NCBI RefSeq assembly: GCF_900221005.1
Contig: NZ_OBQI01000003.1
Span: forward strand, 677,420 to 741,419
Source of the DNA: Blastococcus aggregatus
GTDB lineage: Bacteria > Actinomycetota > Actinomycetes > Mycobacteriales > Geodermatophilaceae
Direction: 5' to 3'
DNA length: 64,000 bases
Shown: piece by piece, positions 45,575-52,300 of the stretch
Layout of the letters: every line of letters starts with the position of its first letter
Position numbering within the stretch: the first letter of the stretch is position 1
Translations under genes and position numbers: made by a program
Notes under the pieces: generated by a model
Database searches by the model: none
What the model saw: the letters and a program-made list of their open reading frames with translations, nothing else
What the model was told of the DNA's origin: nothing

Positions 45575-45606
45575 GCCCGCACCCGACCGTTCGACTTTGC
45601 GTTCAT
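45571..45606 (-). CDS. possible 11-codon leader peptide
   Basis: MNAKSNGRVRA with a strong AGGAGGT 8 nt before its ATG and a stop overlapping the next small frame (ATGA). The best ribosome binding site upstream of the PAP2 gene belongs to this frame. It could be an upstream frame controlling translation. Confidence 0.35.
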   Translation of the reverse strand: MNAKSNGRVRA

Positions 45607-45669
45607 GGGCGGCACCTCCTCGCGATCGCGACATGTGCCGATGACGGAGCCCACCGTGTCGGACGTTCG

Positions 45670-45685
45670 CTGAGGAGGCGCTGAG
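45670..45685 (-). promoter_or_regulatory. CTCAG direct repeat, site E (PAP2 unit)
   Basis: On the coding strand: CTCAGCGCCTCCTCAG, elements 11 bp apart, 63 bp before the leader ATG at 45606. It lies back to back with site F. Confidence 0.6.
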
Positions 45686-45720
45686 GACATTTCTCGGCGA
45701 TCGACCCCGAGCAGGGCCCT

Positions 45721-45736
45721 CTCAGCTTCCGCTCAG
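45721..45736 (+). promoter_or_regulatory. CTCAG direct repeat, site F (receiver gene)
   Basis: CTCAGCTTCCGCTCAG, elements at 45721 and 45732 (11 bp apart) on the plus strand, 51 bp before the receiver-domain gene. Divergent from site E with 35 bp between them. Confidence 0.6.
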
Positions 45737-45787
45737 CGGCCGCGCGGAGGATCGCCAAGCAGCCGACTCGGAAGGGGCGAATCACCC

Positions 45788-46186
45788 GTGAAACCGTCCA
45801 TACGCGTGCTGGTCGCCGACGACCACCTTCTCGTTCGTACGGCGGTGTCCGAACTGCTCAACACCGTGGATGGCATGTCCGTCGTCGGTCAGGCAACCGA
45901 TGGACGTGAGGCCCTCGACCTGGTCGAGCAGCTGCGACCGAACGTCGTTCTGATGGATGTGACCATGCCTGCCATGTCCGGGCTGGAGGCAACGCGGCTG
46001 CTGACGGAGCGACACCCCGGTCTCACGGTGCTCATGTTCAGTGGAGACGTCCGGTACAGCGTCGTCCAGGCCGCGCGTGCCGCAGGCGCGACCGGCTTCC
46101 TGGCCAAAGGATGCCGCGGGACCGATTTGATCCGCGCGGTCCAACGCGTCCACTCCGGCGGGTCTGCCTGGCCGGGCTCCGCGTAA
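45788..46186 (+). CDS. stand-alone receiver domain, NarL-type without HTH
   Basis: The 132-residue protein is only a receiver domain: LVADDHLLVRTAV, phospho-Asp in NVVLMDVTMPAMSG, Ser in MFSGDV and Lys in GFLAKGC. Sequence style (VADDHLLVR, DVTMPAMSGLEA) is that of NarL/LuxR regulators, which normally have a C-terminal LuxR HTH. Here the frame ends after GGSAWPG and no HTH-coding sequence follows in any frame within 200 bp. It may act as a phosphate sink or protein-interaction switch. The GTG start has GAAGGGG upstream and site F controls it. Confidence 0.8.
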   Translation: MKPSIRVLVADDHLLVRTAVSELLNTVDGMSVVGQATDGREALDLVEQLRPNVVLMDVTMPAMSGLEATRLLTERHPGLTVLMFSGDVRYSVVQAARAAGATGFLAKGCRGTDLIRAVQRVHSGGSAWPGSA

Positions 46187-46394
46187 CGCCCTGGACGCTT
46201 CGCAGTCCTGACCGAACTGTTGCCTTTCGGCGTGGCGGTGACGCGGACCACCGGACCACCGGACTGGTGAATGACAGTCAGAATCGGGTTGCTGAGTCCG
46301 CTGACGTCTCTCGTCACCTGGACCACGACAGTCATGAGCTTGCGTCGGTTCAGCCGTTATCTGCCGTCCTGGCTAAGGGGTTTGCTGACGACCG

Positions 46395-47258
46395 TCACCG
46401 GCTCCTGACGACGGCGGGGCTGACCCGGAGCGGTGGACCGGGTCGACCGCTCTGCCCCTCGACCGGGCGGGTGCGAAACACGGTTCCGTCATGCGTAACG
46501 AGCACGGCGCGGACACCAGGCAGTGGCGCCAACCAGCCCAGGGCGGCCGGCCCCTGGGCCACGGCGGCGGTCGCGTACGCGTCGGCGAGGGCCAGATCCA
46601 GGGCGATCACCGTGGCGGACGCGAGACGCTGGGCGGGGCGCTGGGCGTGAGGGTCGAAGCCGAGTGGCCCGCGTTCGTACGCGCCCGAGGTGGCAACGCC
46701 CACGTCGGTGGCGGAGATCGTCTCCAGTACGCGGCCCGGATTCTGAGGGTCGATGACGCCGATGCGCCAGCCGGAGCCGTCGACACGCCCCGAAGCGTTC
46801 CCGGTCACGACGAGGTCCCCGCCGGCGTTGACGACGGCGTGGCGAACCCCGTGATCGACCAGGGTGCGTAGGGCACGATGCCCAGCCCAACCCTTGACCA
46901 GTCCGGTCGGGTCCAGGCCGCCTGGCATGGCCCAGGGGTCGAACCACCCATCGGAGTGCTTCCACGCCGTGGCACACAGGTCCAGCACCCTGCTGACCAC
47001 CTCAGGGCACTGCTCGGCTGTGACCTCTCCCCGCCTGAGGAGACTGACGCAGCTGCCGGGGTCGTAGGTGGAGAAGGTGCGGTCCGCCTCGTAGAGGACA
47101 CGGACCGCGGCGCACAGCGCACGGTCCAGGACCGACTTGGTGATCCGGGAATCGCGGATGTCGATGGTCACCGCGGTCCCCATGACCGCTTCAACGTGCA
47201 TCCGTCCGGTGACAGTGCCGGGAAAGGCGGGACCGAGCTTGACGGCCCTCCCGGTCAC
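46395..47258 (-). CDS. apbE: FAD:protein FMN transferase ApbE-like
   Basis: ApbE covalently attaches FMN to Thr/Ser of target proteins. The 287-residue product has the family N-terminus (MGTAVTIDIRDSR), the FSTYDPGSCVSLLRRGE segment, PTGLVKGWAGHRA (Mg/FAD binding) near residue 120, NAGGDLVVTG near 150 and a late TSGAYERG. The GTG start overlaps the stop of the FMN-binding protein by 4 nt; that protein is its likely substrate. No clear signal peptide is visible in the chosen frame. Confidence 0.9.
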   Translation of the reverse strand: MTGRAVKLGPAFPGTVTGRMHVEAVMGTAVTIDIRDSRITKSVLDRALCAAVRVLYEADRTFSTYDPGSCVSLLRRGEVTAEQCPEVVSRVLDLCATAWKHSDGWFDPWAMPGGLDPTGLVKGWAGHRALRTLVDHGVRHAVVNAGGDLVVTGNASGRVDGSGWRIGVIDPQNPGRVLETISATDVGVATSGAYERGPLGFDPHAQRPAQRLASATVIALDLALADAYATAAVAQGPAALGWLAPLPGVRAVLVTHDGTVFRTRPVEGQSGRPGPPLRVSPAVVRSR

Positions 47259-47698
47259 GGGGTCGCCGCCGAGCGGGCCATGTCCAGCGCCGCCTGAAGG
47301 CTGCGCCGGTACCCGGCGCTGGTGTAGGAGGCGCCGGACACCGTGTCGATGCCGGCGTCCTGCGCGGCCACGGCGGCGGCGTCCAGGCGGGGACCGGCTG
47401 CCGCGCTGATTTGCCGGGACTCGCCGTCGCCGTCTGGTAGCTGTACGGCGGTGGCGGCTGTGAGCTTGGTGCCGGTCACCGTGACCTTCACCTGGACCGG
47501 CCCGTAGCGGGTACCGATGGTCGGGCCGGTCGCGGTCACCTGGGTCGAGCCGGAGGCGCTACCGCTCTGGCCGGGTACGGGGCTGACCTGGACACCGACG
47601 TCGGCGGTGACGGCTTCGATCTGGGTGCGGGCCAGAGGGAGCACGGCGGCCAGCCCGATCGCGGCGCCGGTGATGGTCAGGACGAGAGGTCGGATCAT
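47255..47698 (-). CDS. FMN-binding domain protein, probable covalent flavoprotein
   Basis: The 147-residue protein has an N-terminal membrane anchor or signal (LVLTITGAAIGLAAVLPLA) and an FMN_bind domain ending with DTVSGASYTSAGYRRSLQAAL. The SGASYTS element is the ApbE target pattern (S/T-G-A-S/T), with the acceptor Thr next to Ser and Tyr. It is predicted to carry covalent FMN outside the cytoplasm and to accept electrons from the membrane reductase encoded 7 nt upstream in the same operon. Confidence 0.88.
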   Translation of the reverse strand: MIRPLVLTITGAAIGLAAVLPLARTQIEAVTADVGVQVSPVPGQSGSASGSTQVTATGPTIGTRYGPVQVKVTVTGTKLTAATAVQLPDGDGESRQISAAAGPRLDAAAVAAQDAGIDTVSGASYTSAGYRRSLQAALDMARSAATP

Positions 47699-47705
47699 GA
47701 GTTCC

Positions 47706-49085
47706 TCACAGGGAGAAGGATTCGGCGTGGATCTGGCCCGCGGGGACGCCGAGCTGCCGCAGCGTGCTGAGCAGTTGGGCGGTCAAGCCGGGGGGCCCGC
47801 AGAGGTAGACGTCACGGGTGGCCAAGTCGGGCACGAGTGCCCGGAGCTGCCAGGCGCCGAGCGGGCCGGCCGGGTCATCGGCGGCACTGCGGGACCCGGT
47901 TACCAGGTGCACCGTCGTCGCGGGCCGCGAGTCAGCCAAGGCATTGAGTTCGCCCTGGTGCACCGCGTCCACGGGCGTGGAGGCGCGGTTGACCACGACG
48001 GCATCGACATACGGGGGCAGGTCCTCCAGCAGCGCGCGGATCGGCGCGATGCCGAGACCGGCACCGATCAGCAGCACGCGGTCCCGGGTCCGGGCGGCGG
48101 CGGTGAGGACGCCGTATGGGCCTTCGACCAGCACGCGGGTGCCGGGCCGGAGCCGGGCGAGAGCGCGTGTGCCGTCGCCGATCTCGCGCGCGGTGAGCCG
48201 GAGCTGCTTGCCCGTCGGGGCCGCGGACAGGCTGAAGGGATGCGCGCGCCACCAGTGCCTGGTGTCCACGAACCGCCAGACGAGGAACTGTCCCCCGCGG
48301 GCGGTCAGGCGGCCCAAGTCGCGGCCGGCCACGGTGACAGTGACGACATCGCGGCTCTCCCGACGCACCCCTGTGACGCGCAGGCCATGCCGCGCCGATC
48401 GCAGCACCGGCAGCCCGGCCCGGAAGACGGTGGCCGCGGTGAGCACAAGAACGAGCTGAGCGGTCCACCACCCGCGCACCAGCGCGCCCTGCAGGACGGT
48501 CGACCCGGCCGAGAGCTGGTGAGCGAAGGCGAGCAACACGGCCGCGTAGGTCATCAGGTGCAGCAGGTGCCACCCCTCGTAAGGCAGGCGACGACGGACG
48601 AAGCGGACCGAGGTGAGCGCAGCGACCAGGAACAGCGCTGTTCCGGCGACCGCGTCCAGCGTCGTGCTGCCCAGCGACAACAACGCCGGCCACCAGCCCC
48701 CGAGACCGCGGCCGTAGCCAAGGGCCAGCAGCAGCGGATGGGCGACGAGCGCCACCAGGGCGGTCGGTGCGAGCCTCCGGTGCCAGCGCAGCAAGCGGTC
48801 CTGGCCGACTCCCTTCTCCAGCCACGGGATACGGGCAGCGAGCAGCACCATGCCGAGGACCAGCACCTCGGCGAGAAGCCCGGTCATCCGCCCTGCCCAG
48901 GTGGCCAGGCCGCCGGGGAGCTGCAGGTCGACCGGCAGCCGGGCCACCCCTAGCGCGGCCACGGCGCCCAGGTTCGCGCCCCAGAGGAGAAGAAGAAGTC
49001 CAGCGGGCCATTGCCGCAGGCCCGCTGGACTCCCACCGGACACGACTGTGATCCGGGGTCCGGCAGATACGGTCGCTGCTGCCAT
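47706..49085 (-). CDS. ferric-reductase-like transmembrane flavocytochrome
   Basis: The 459-residue protein has six predicted helices with paired His ligands (WHRRLAPT and VAHPLL; WHLLHLMTY and FAHQL) for two hemes, followed by a cytoplasmic FAD/NAD(P)H oxidoreductase domain: HPFSLSAAP for FAD, GAGLGIAPI and CGPP for NAD. It moves electrons from NAD(P)H through heme to the outside, probably to the covalent FMN protein. It heads the operon reductase-FMN_bind-apbE, and a CTCAG site lies 60 bp upstream of the start. Confidence 0.9.
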   Translation of the reverse strand: MAAATVSAGPRITVVSGGSPAGLRQWPAGLLLLLWGANLGAVAALGVARLPVDLQLPGGLATWAGRMTGLLAEVLVLGMVLLAARIPWLEKGVGQDRLLRWHRRLAPTALVALVAHPLLLALGYGRGLGGWWPALLSLGSTTLDAVAGTALFLVAALTSVRFVRRRLPYEGWHLLHLMTYAAVLLAFAHQLSAGSTVLQGALVRGWWTAQLVLVLTAATVFRAGLPVLRSARHGLRVTGVRRESRDVVTVTVAGRDLGRLTARGGQFLVWRFVDTRHWWRAHPFSLSAAPTGKQLRLTAREIGDGTRALARLRPGTRVLVEGPYGVLTAAARTRDRVLLIGAGLGIAPIRALLEDLPPYVDAVVVNRASTPVDAVHQGELNALADSRPATTVHLVTGSRSAADDPAGPLGAWQLRALVPDLATRDVYLCGPPGLTAQLLSTLRQLGVPAGQIHAESFSL

Positions 49086-49145
49086 GCCCTGCTCCTAGGA
49101 GAACCGTCTGGGGCCCGGTGGTGACGACATGGTGTGCACGCGACG

Positions 49146-49161
49146 CTGAGGATCCGCTGAG
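49146..49161 (-). promoter_or_regulatory. CTCAG direct repeat, site G (flavin electron-transfer operon)
   Basis: On the coding strand: CTCAGCGGATCCTCAG, elements 11 bp apart, 60 bp before the reductase start. Confidence 0.6.
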
Positions 49162-49172
49162 AACAACCCGGG

Positions 49173-49994
49173 TCAGCGGCGCCGGCCGGACTCGACTGCC
49201 AGTTCGTCCACGTCCACCGGGGGGAGCTGGTCACGCTTGCTCACAGCCAGATACGACACAACCGCCAGAATGGCGGCGAGGAACACCACGCTGGTCAGCG
49301 TCGTCCCCATCCCCAGGCCGCCGTCAGCCGTCGGCTGGGAGAAGCCGTCACCCAGCGAGGCGCCCAGAGGCCGGGTGAGCACGTAGGCGATCCAGAAGGC
49401 AAGGACGGCGTTCGCCCTGAACACCAGGTGGCTGGCCGCGACGGCCCCGATCAGGACGGCGAACAGCAGCGCTGACAACCAGAATCCGACACCCAGCCGC
49501 TCGGCGACCAGGTCACCGGCAGCGGTGCCGAGCGCGAAGGTGACCAGGATGGCCAGCCAGTAGAAGGCCTCGCGTCGACGGGTGACGACACTGTGGATCG
49601 ACAGCGTCTTCTCCACCGAGTACCAGGCGGCGAAGACGGCAGCGAGCGCGACAGCGAACGCCGCCGTGGTGACCTCCAGCGGCACCCCGAGGTTGTCGGT
49701 GAGGTTGTCGGTGATCAGCGTGCCGACGACGCTGATCAGGACAACGGTCGCCCAGTACAGCGGGGGCACGTAGCGCGGGGCACGAAACTGGTATCCCAGC
49801 ACGACGAGGAAGACCGCGCCGACGACGACGGTCGTTCCGGTCAGGCCGAAGCCGAGCGTGACGTTGAGATAGTCGGCTGCGGTCTCCCCCACCGTCGTCG
49901 CGAGGATTTTGATCACCCAGAACCAGATGGTGACCTCGGGGACCTTGTTGAGCAGCGTGCGTGCTGTCTGAGAGGAAGCTCGGGTGGTGTCCAT
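49173..49994 (-). CDS. DUF347/COG4705 repeat membrane protein
   Basis: The 273-residue integral membrane protein has about eight helices arranged as DUF347-type repeats, each starting with a Trp-Lys/ThrVal/GlyGlu-type segment: WFWVIKILATTVGETAADYL, YWATVVLISVVGTLITDNL, FYWLAILVTFALGTAAGDL and FWIAYVLTRPLGASLGD. Members are annotated as membrane-anchored proteins and are frequent in heavy-metal resistance clusters; manganese or other cation transport has been suggested for relatives. It is divergent from the second two-component system, which may regulate it. Confidence 0.82.
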   Translation of the reverse strand: MDTTRASSQTARTLLNKVPEVTIWFWVIKILATTVGETAADYLNVTLGFGLTGTTVVVGAVFLVVLGYQFRAPRYVPPLYWATVVLISVVGTLITDNLTDNLGVPLEVTTAAFAVALAAVFAAWYSVEKTLSIHSVVTRRREAFYWLAILVTFALGTAAGDLVAERLGVGFWLSALLFAVLIGAVAASHLVFRANAVLAFWIAYVLTRPLGASLGDGFSQPTADGGLGMGTTLTSVVFLAAILAVVSYLAVSKRDQLPPVDVDELAVESGRRR

Positions 49995-50085
49995 GGGCGC
50001 AGCGTCGCGCCGCGCTCCTGCACACGACCTGAACAGCTACCCCACAATTCGAGGCCATCGGAAGCAGTAGGGCCATCATGGCGTC

Positions 50086-50760
50086 GTGCCCGTCGCCGGC
50101 CAGGTCTGTGTCCTCGTCGTGGAGGACGACCTTCAGCTCCGCGACCTGGTGGCTCGTGGCCTTCGTGAGCATGGGCTGACCGTGGTGACGGCTGGCGACG
50201 GGGCTGGGGCTCTGGCCGCGGTGCAGCGGCAGCCCTTCGACGCCGTCGTGCTCGACATCGGACTGCCCGATTCTGACGGCCGGGACGTCTGCCAGGCCCT
50301 GCGGGCACGGGGGGTGACGAGCCCGGTGCTCTTCCTAACCGCGCGGGACCAGTTGCACGACGTGCTGTCGGGCTTCGCCGCTGGCGCCGACGACTACCTG
50401 GCCAAGCCGTTCCACGTCAGCGAGCTGGTGGCTCGCCTACGGGTCGCGCTGCGACGGTCCGCACCGGCGACGACCGGCGCGGGCGGGTTGTCCCTGGACC
50501 CGGTCTCCCATGCGTTGCTGGGGCCGGCCGGCACACAGCGACTGACCCCCACGGAGTTCCGCGTGCTGGCGGCGTTGATGGGCCGCCCGGGCGAGGTCGT
50601 TCGCCGGCGGGAGCTACTGGCCGCCGGCTGGCCGGACGGCGCCCGCGTCGCGGACAACACCTTGGATCAGTACGTCGCGCGGCTGCGCCGGAAGGTCGAC
50701 GCTGCGGGTGAGGGTCGCTCGATCCAGACCGCACACGGCGTGGGATACACGTTCGTATGA
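50086..50760 (+). CDS. OmpR-family response regulator
   Basis: The 224-residue regulator has LVVEDD, phospho-Asp in AVVLDIGLPDSDG, FLTARD and DYLAKPF in the receiver, and a winged helix (LTPTEFRVLAALMGRPGEVV, YVARLRRKVDA, AHGVGYTF). The start GTG has CATCAT 6 nt upstream, fitting a leaderless transcript. The kinase gene follows with a 4-nt ATGA overlap. The neighbours on either side (DUF347 protein and metal ATPase) suggest a metal or redox signal, but this is inference. Confidence 0.93.
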   Translation: MPVAGQVCVLVVEDDLQLRDLVARGLREHGLTVVTAGDGAGALAAVQRQPFDAVVLDIGLPDSDGRDVCQALRARGVTSPVLFLTARDQLHDVLSGFAAGADDYLAKPFHVSELVARLRVALRRSAPATTGAGGLSLDPVSHALLGPAGTQRLTPTEFRVLAALMGRPGEVVRRRELLAAGWPDGARVADNTLDQYVARLRRKVDAAGEGRSIQTAHGVGYTFV

Positions 50761-52118
50761 CGTGGCTGGGGTGGCTGCGCCCGTCCGGGCGCACCAGCCT
50801 GCGCAGCCGACTGGCCTGGTCGGCCTCCCTCGTGGTGGCGCTGTGGGTGGTACTGCTCGCCGTGGGCGCCAACATCCTGCTCGCTCGAGGGCTCGCCGCC
50901 CAGGCCGACGATGTTCTTCGCGCCAGGGCGGAGGCCACCGCCCTCACCGTCGAGGTCGCCGTCGACGGCAAGGTGTCGGTGTTGGAGACCCGGGACGATC
51001 GGGCCCTGGACGTCGGCACGTGGATCTTCACCGGCGACGGCTCGATCGTGGAACGCCCGCCGGGCAGCAGCCCAGCGCTCGATGCGGAGGCCGCCGGCCT
51101 TTCCCGAGCCTGTGCCGGGACCCGGGACCTGGAGGCCGGGGAGTCATTGCGCCTGTTGTGCCTGCCGGTGATCGAGAACGGTCAGCAGGTGGCCGCCGTG
51201 GTCACTAGCTCGTCCATGTCCCCCTACGACCAGGTGCAGCGGCTCGCCCTGCTGGGCAGCGTCGGGGTAGCGGTCGTACTGATGGTGATCGTGCACGTCG
51301 TGCTGCGCGCCAACGTGACTCGTGCGCTGCGACCGGTCCAGCAGATGAGCGTGCAGGCCGGACGATGGAGCGCCGAAGACGTAGAGCGCCGGTTCGGATC
51401 TGAACCACGCCCGGCCGAGCTCGCCGAACTGGCCGAGACTCTCGATCAGCTTCTGGATCGGCTCGCCGCGGTCATTCGCCACGAGCAGCGATTCTCGGAA
51501 GAACTTTCCCACGAACTGCGCACGCCGTTGGCCCGAATTCAGGCAGAGGTCGACCTTCTCATCGCGCAGCCGCGCGATGCCACGGCGCTCCAGACCGCCC
51601 ACCTCGCGATCGACCGGTCGACGCGGTCGATGCGGTCGATCTTGGACACCATGATGACGGCCGCGCGGAGTATGAACTCACTGGACGACGCGCGGTCCCG
51701 GCTCGATGAGATCCTCGTCCGGCTCACAGAACTCGACAGGCTGGGCGACGGGACGCCGGTCGTCGTCGACTGCCCGGCCGGTCTCATCGTGGGTGTCGAC
51801 GGCGACGTACTCGAACGCGCACTGGCACCGGTGGTCGACAACGCCATCCGGTACGCCCGAACTCAGGTGACCATCCACGGTTCACGCGAGCAGGGTCGGA
51901 TCGCCGTCACCGTGATCGACGACGGTCCCGGGATGACCGAAGAGATCGCCGAGCGGGCCTTCGAACCGGGGTTCCGCGGTGATGCTGGAGATGGTCACCC
52001 GGGCGCCGGACTCGGGCTCGCGCTCGTCCGACGGCTTGTGGTTGCCGCCGGGGGCACGGCCCAGGCGACGGCCTCCGCGTCGGGCGGCCAGGTCAGGCTG
52101 ACTTTTCCACCGGGCTAA
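50757..52118 (+). CDS. sensor histidine kinase
   Basis: The 453-residue kinase has two helices (ASLVVALWVVLLAVGANILLA and LLGSVGVAVVLMVIVHVVL) flanking an extracytoplasmic domain of about 120 residues with two Cys, a HAMP linker, HisKA with the phospho-His in LSHELRTPLARIQ, and an ATPase domain (VVDNAIRYA, DDGPGM, GAGLGLAL). It is translationally coupled to the response regulator gene before it. The signal is unknown; the extracytoplasmic Cys pair could respond to oxidants or metals. Confidence 0.92.
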   Translation: MTWLGWLRPSGRTSLRSRLAWSASLVVALWVVLLAVGANILLARGLAAQADDVLRARAEATALTVEVAVDGKVSVLETRDDRALDVGTWIFTGDGSIVERPPGSSPALDAEAAGLSRACAGTRDLEAGESLRLLCLPVIENGQQVAAVVTSSSMSPYDQVQRLALLGSVGVAVVLMVIVHVVLRANVTRALRPVQQMSVQAGRWSAEDVERRFGSEPRPAELAELAETLDQLLDRLAAVIRHEQRFSEELSHELRTPLARIQAEVDLLIAQPRDATALQTAHLAIDRSTRSMRSILDTMMTAARSMNSLDDARSRLDEILVRLTELDRLGDGTPVVVDCPAGLIVGVDGDVLERALAPVVDNAIRYARTQVTIHGSREQGRIAVTVIDDGPGMTEEIAERAFEPGFRGDAGDGHPGAGLGLALVRRLVVAAGGTAQATASASGGQVRLTFPPG

Positions 52119-52135
52119 CCCGGCCGTGCCAGGAG

Positions 52136-52300
52136 TCACCGTTCCTCAGCCCTAGAACCCTTCGCGGACGGTGGCCCAATGCTGCGCGCGGTCGTTCCCG
52201 ACGGCGTCTGGCGCCGACGGTCGGCTCGCAGCCGCAGGACCGGGCAGCCGACGCAGCGCGGGGTCGAGCGACAGCAGCTGACGCGCTTGCGGTGGGCCAT
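52136..52300 (-). CDS. small Cys-rich protein coupled to the P1B-4 ATPase
   Basis: The 54-residue basic protein has a compact Cys motif SCCRSTPRCVGCPV (CC-x5-C-x2-C) near the N-terminus, resembling small actinobacterial proteins with CC/CxxCP patterns, followed by an Arg-rich, probably disordered tail. The ATG overlaps the ATPase stop by 1 nt (TGATG), so it is coupled to the pump. Cys spacing suggests metal binding, for instance delivery or buffering for the ATPase. I know of no characterised homologue. Confidence 0.6.
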   Translation of the reverse strand: MAHRKRVSCCRSTPRCVGCPVLRLRADRRRQTPSGTTARSIGPPSAKGSRAEER

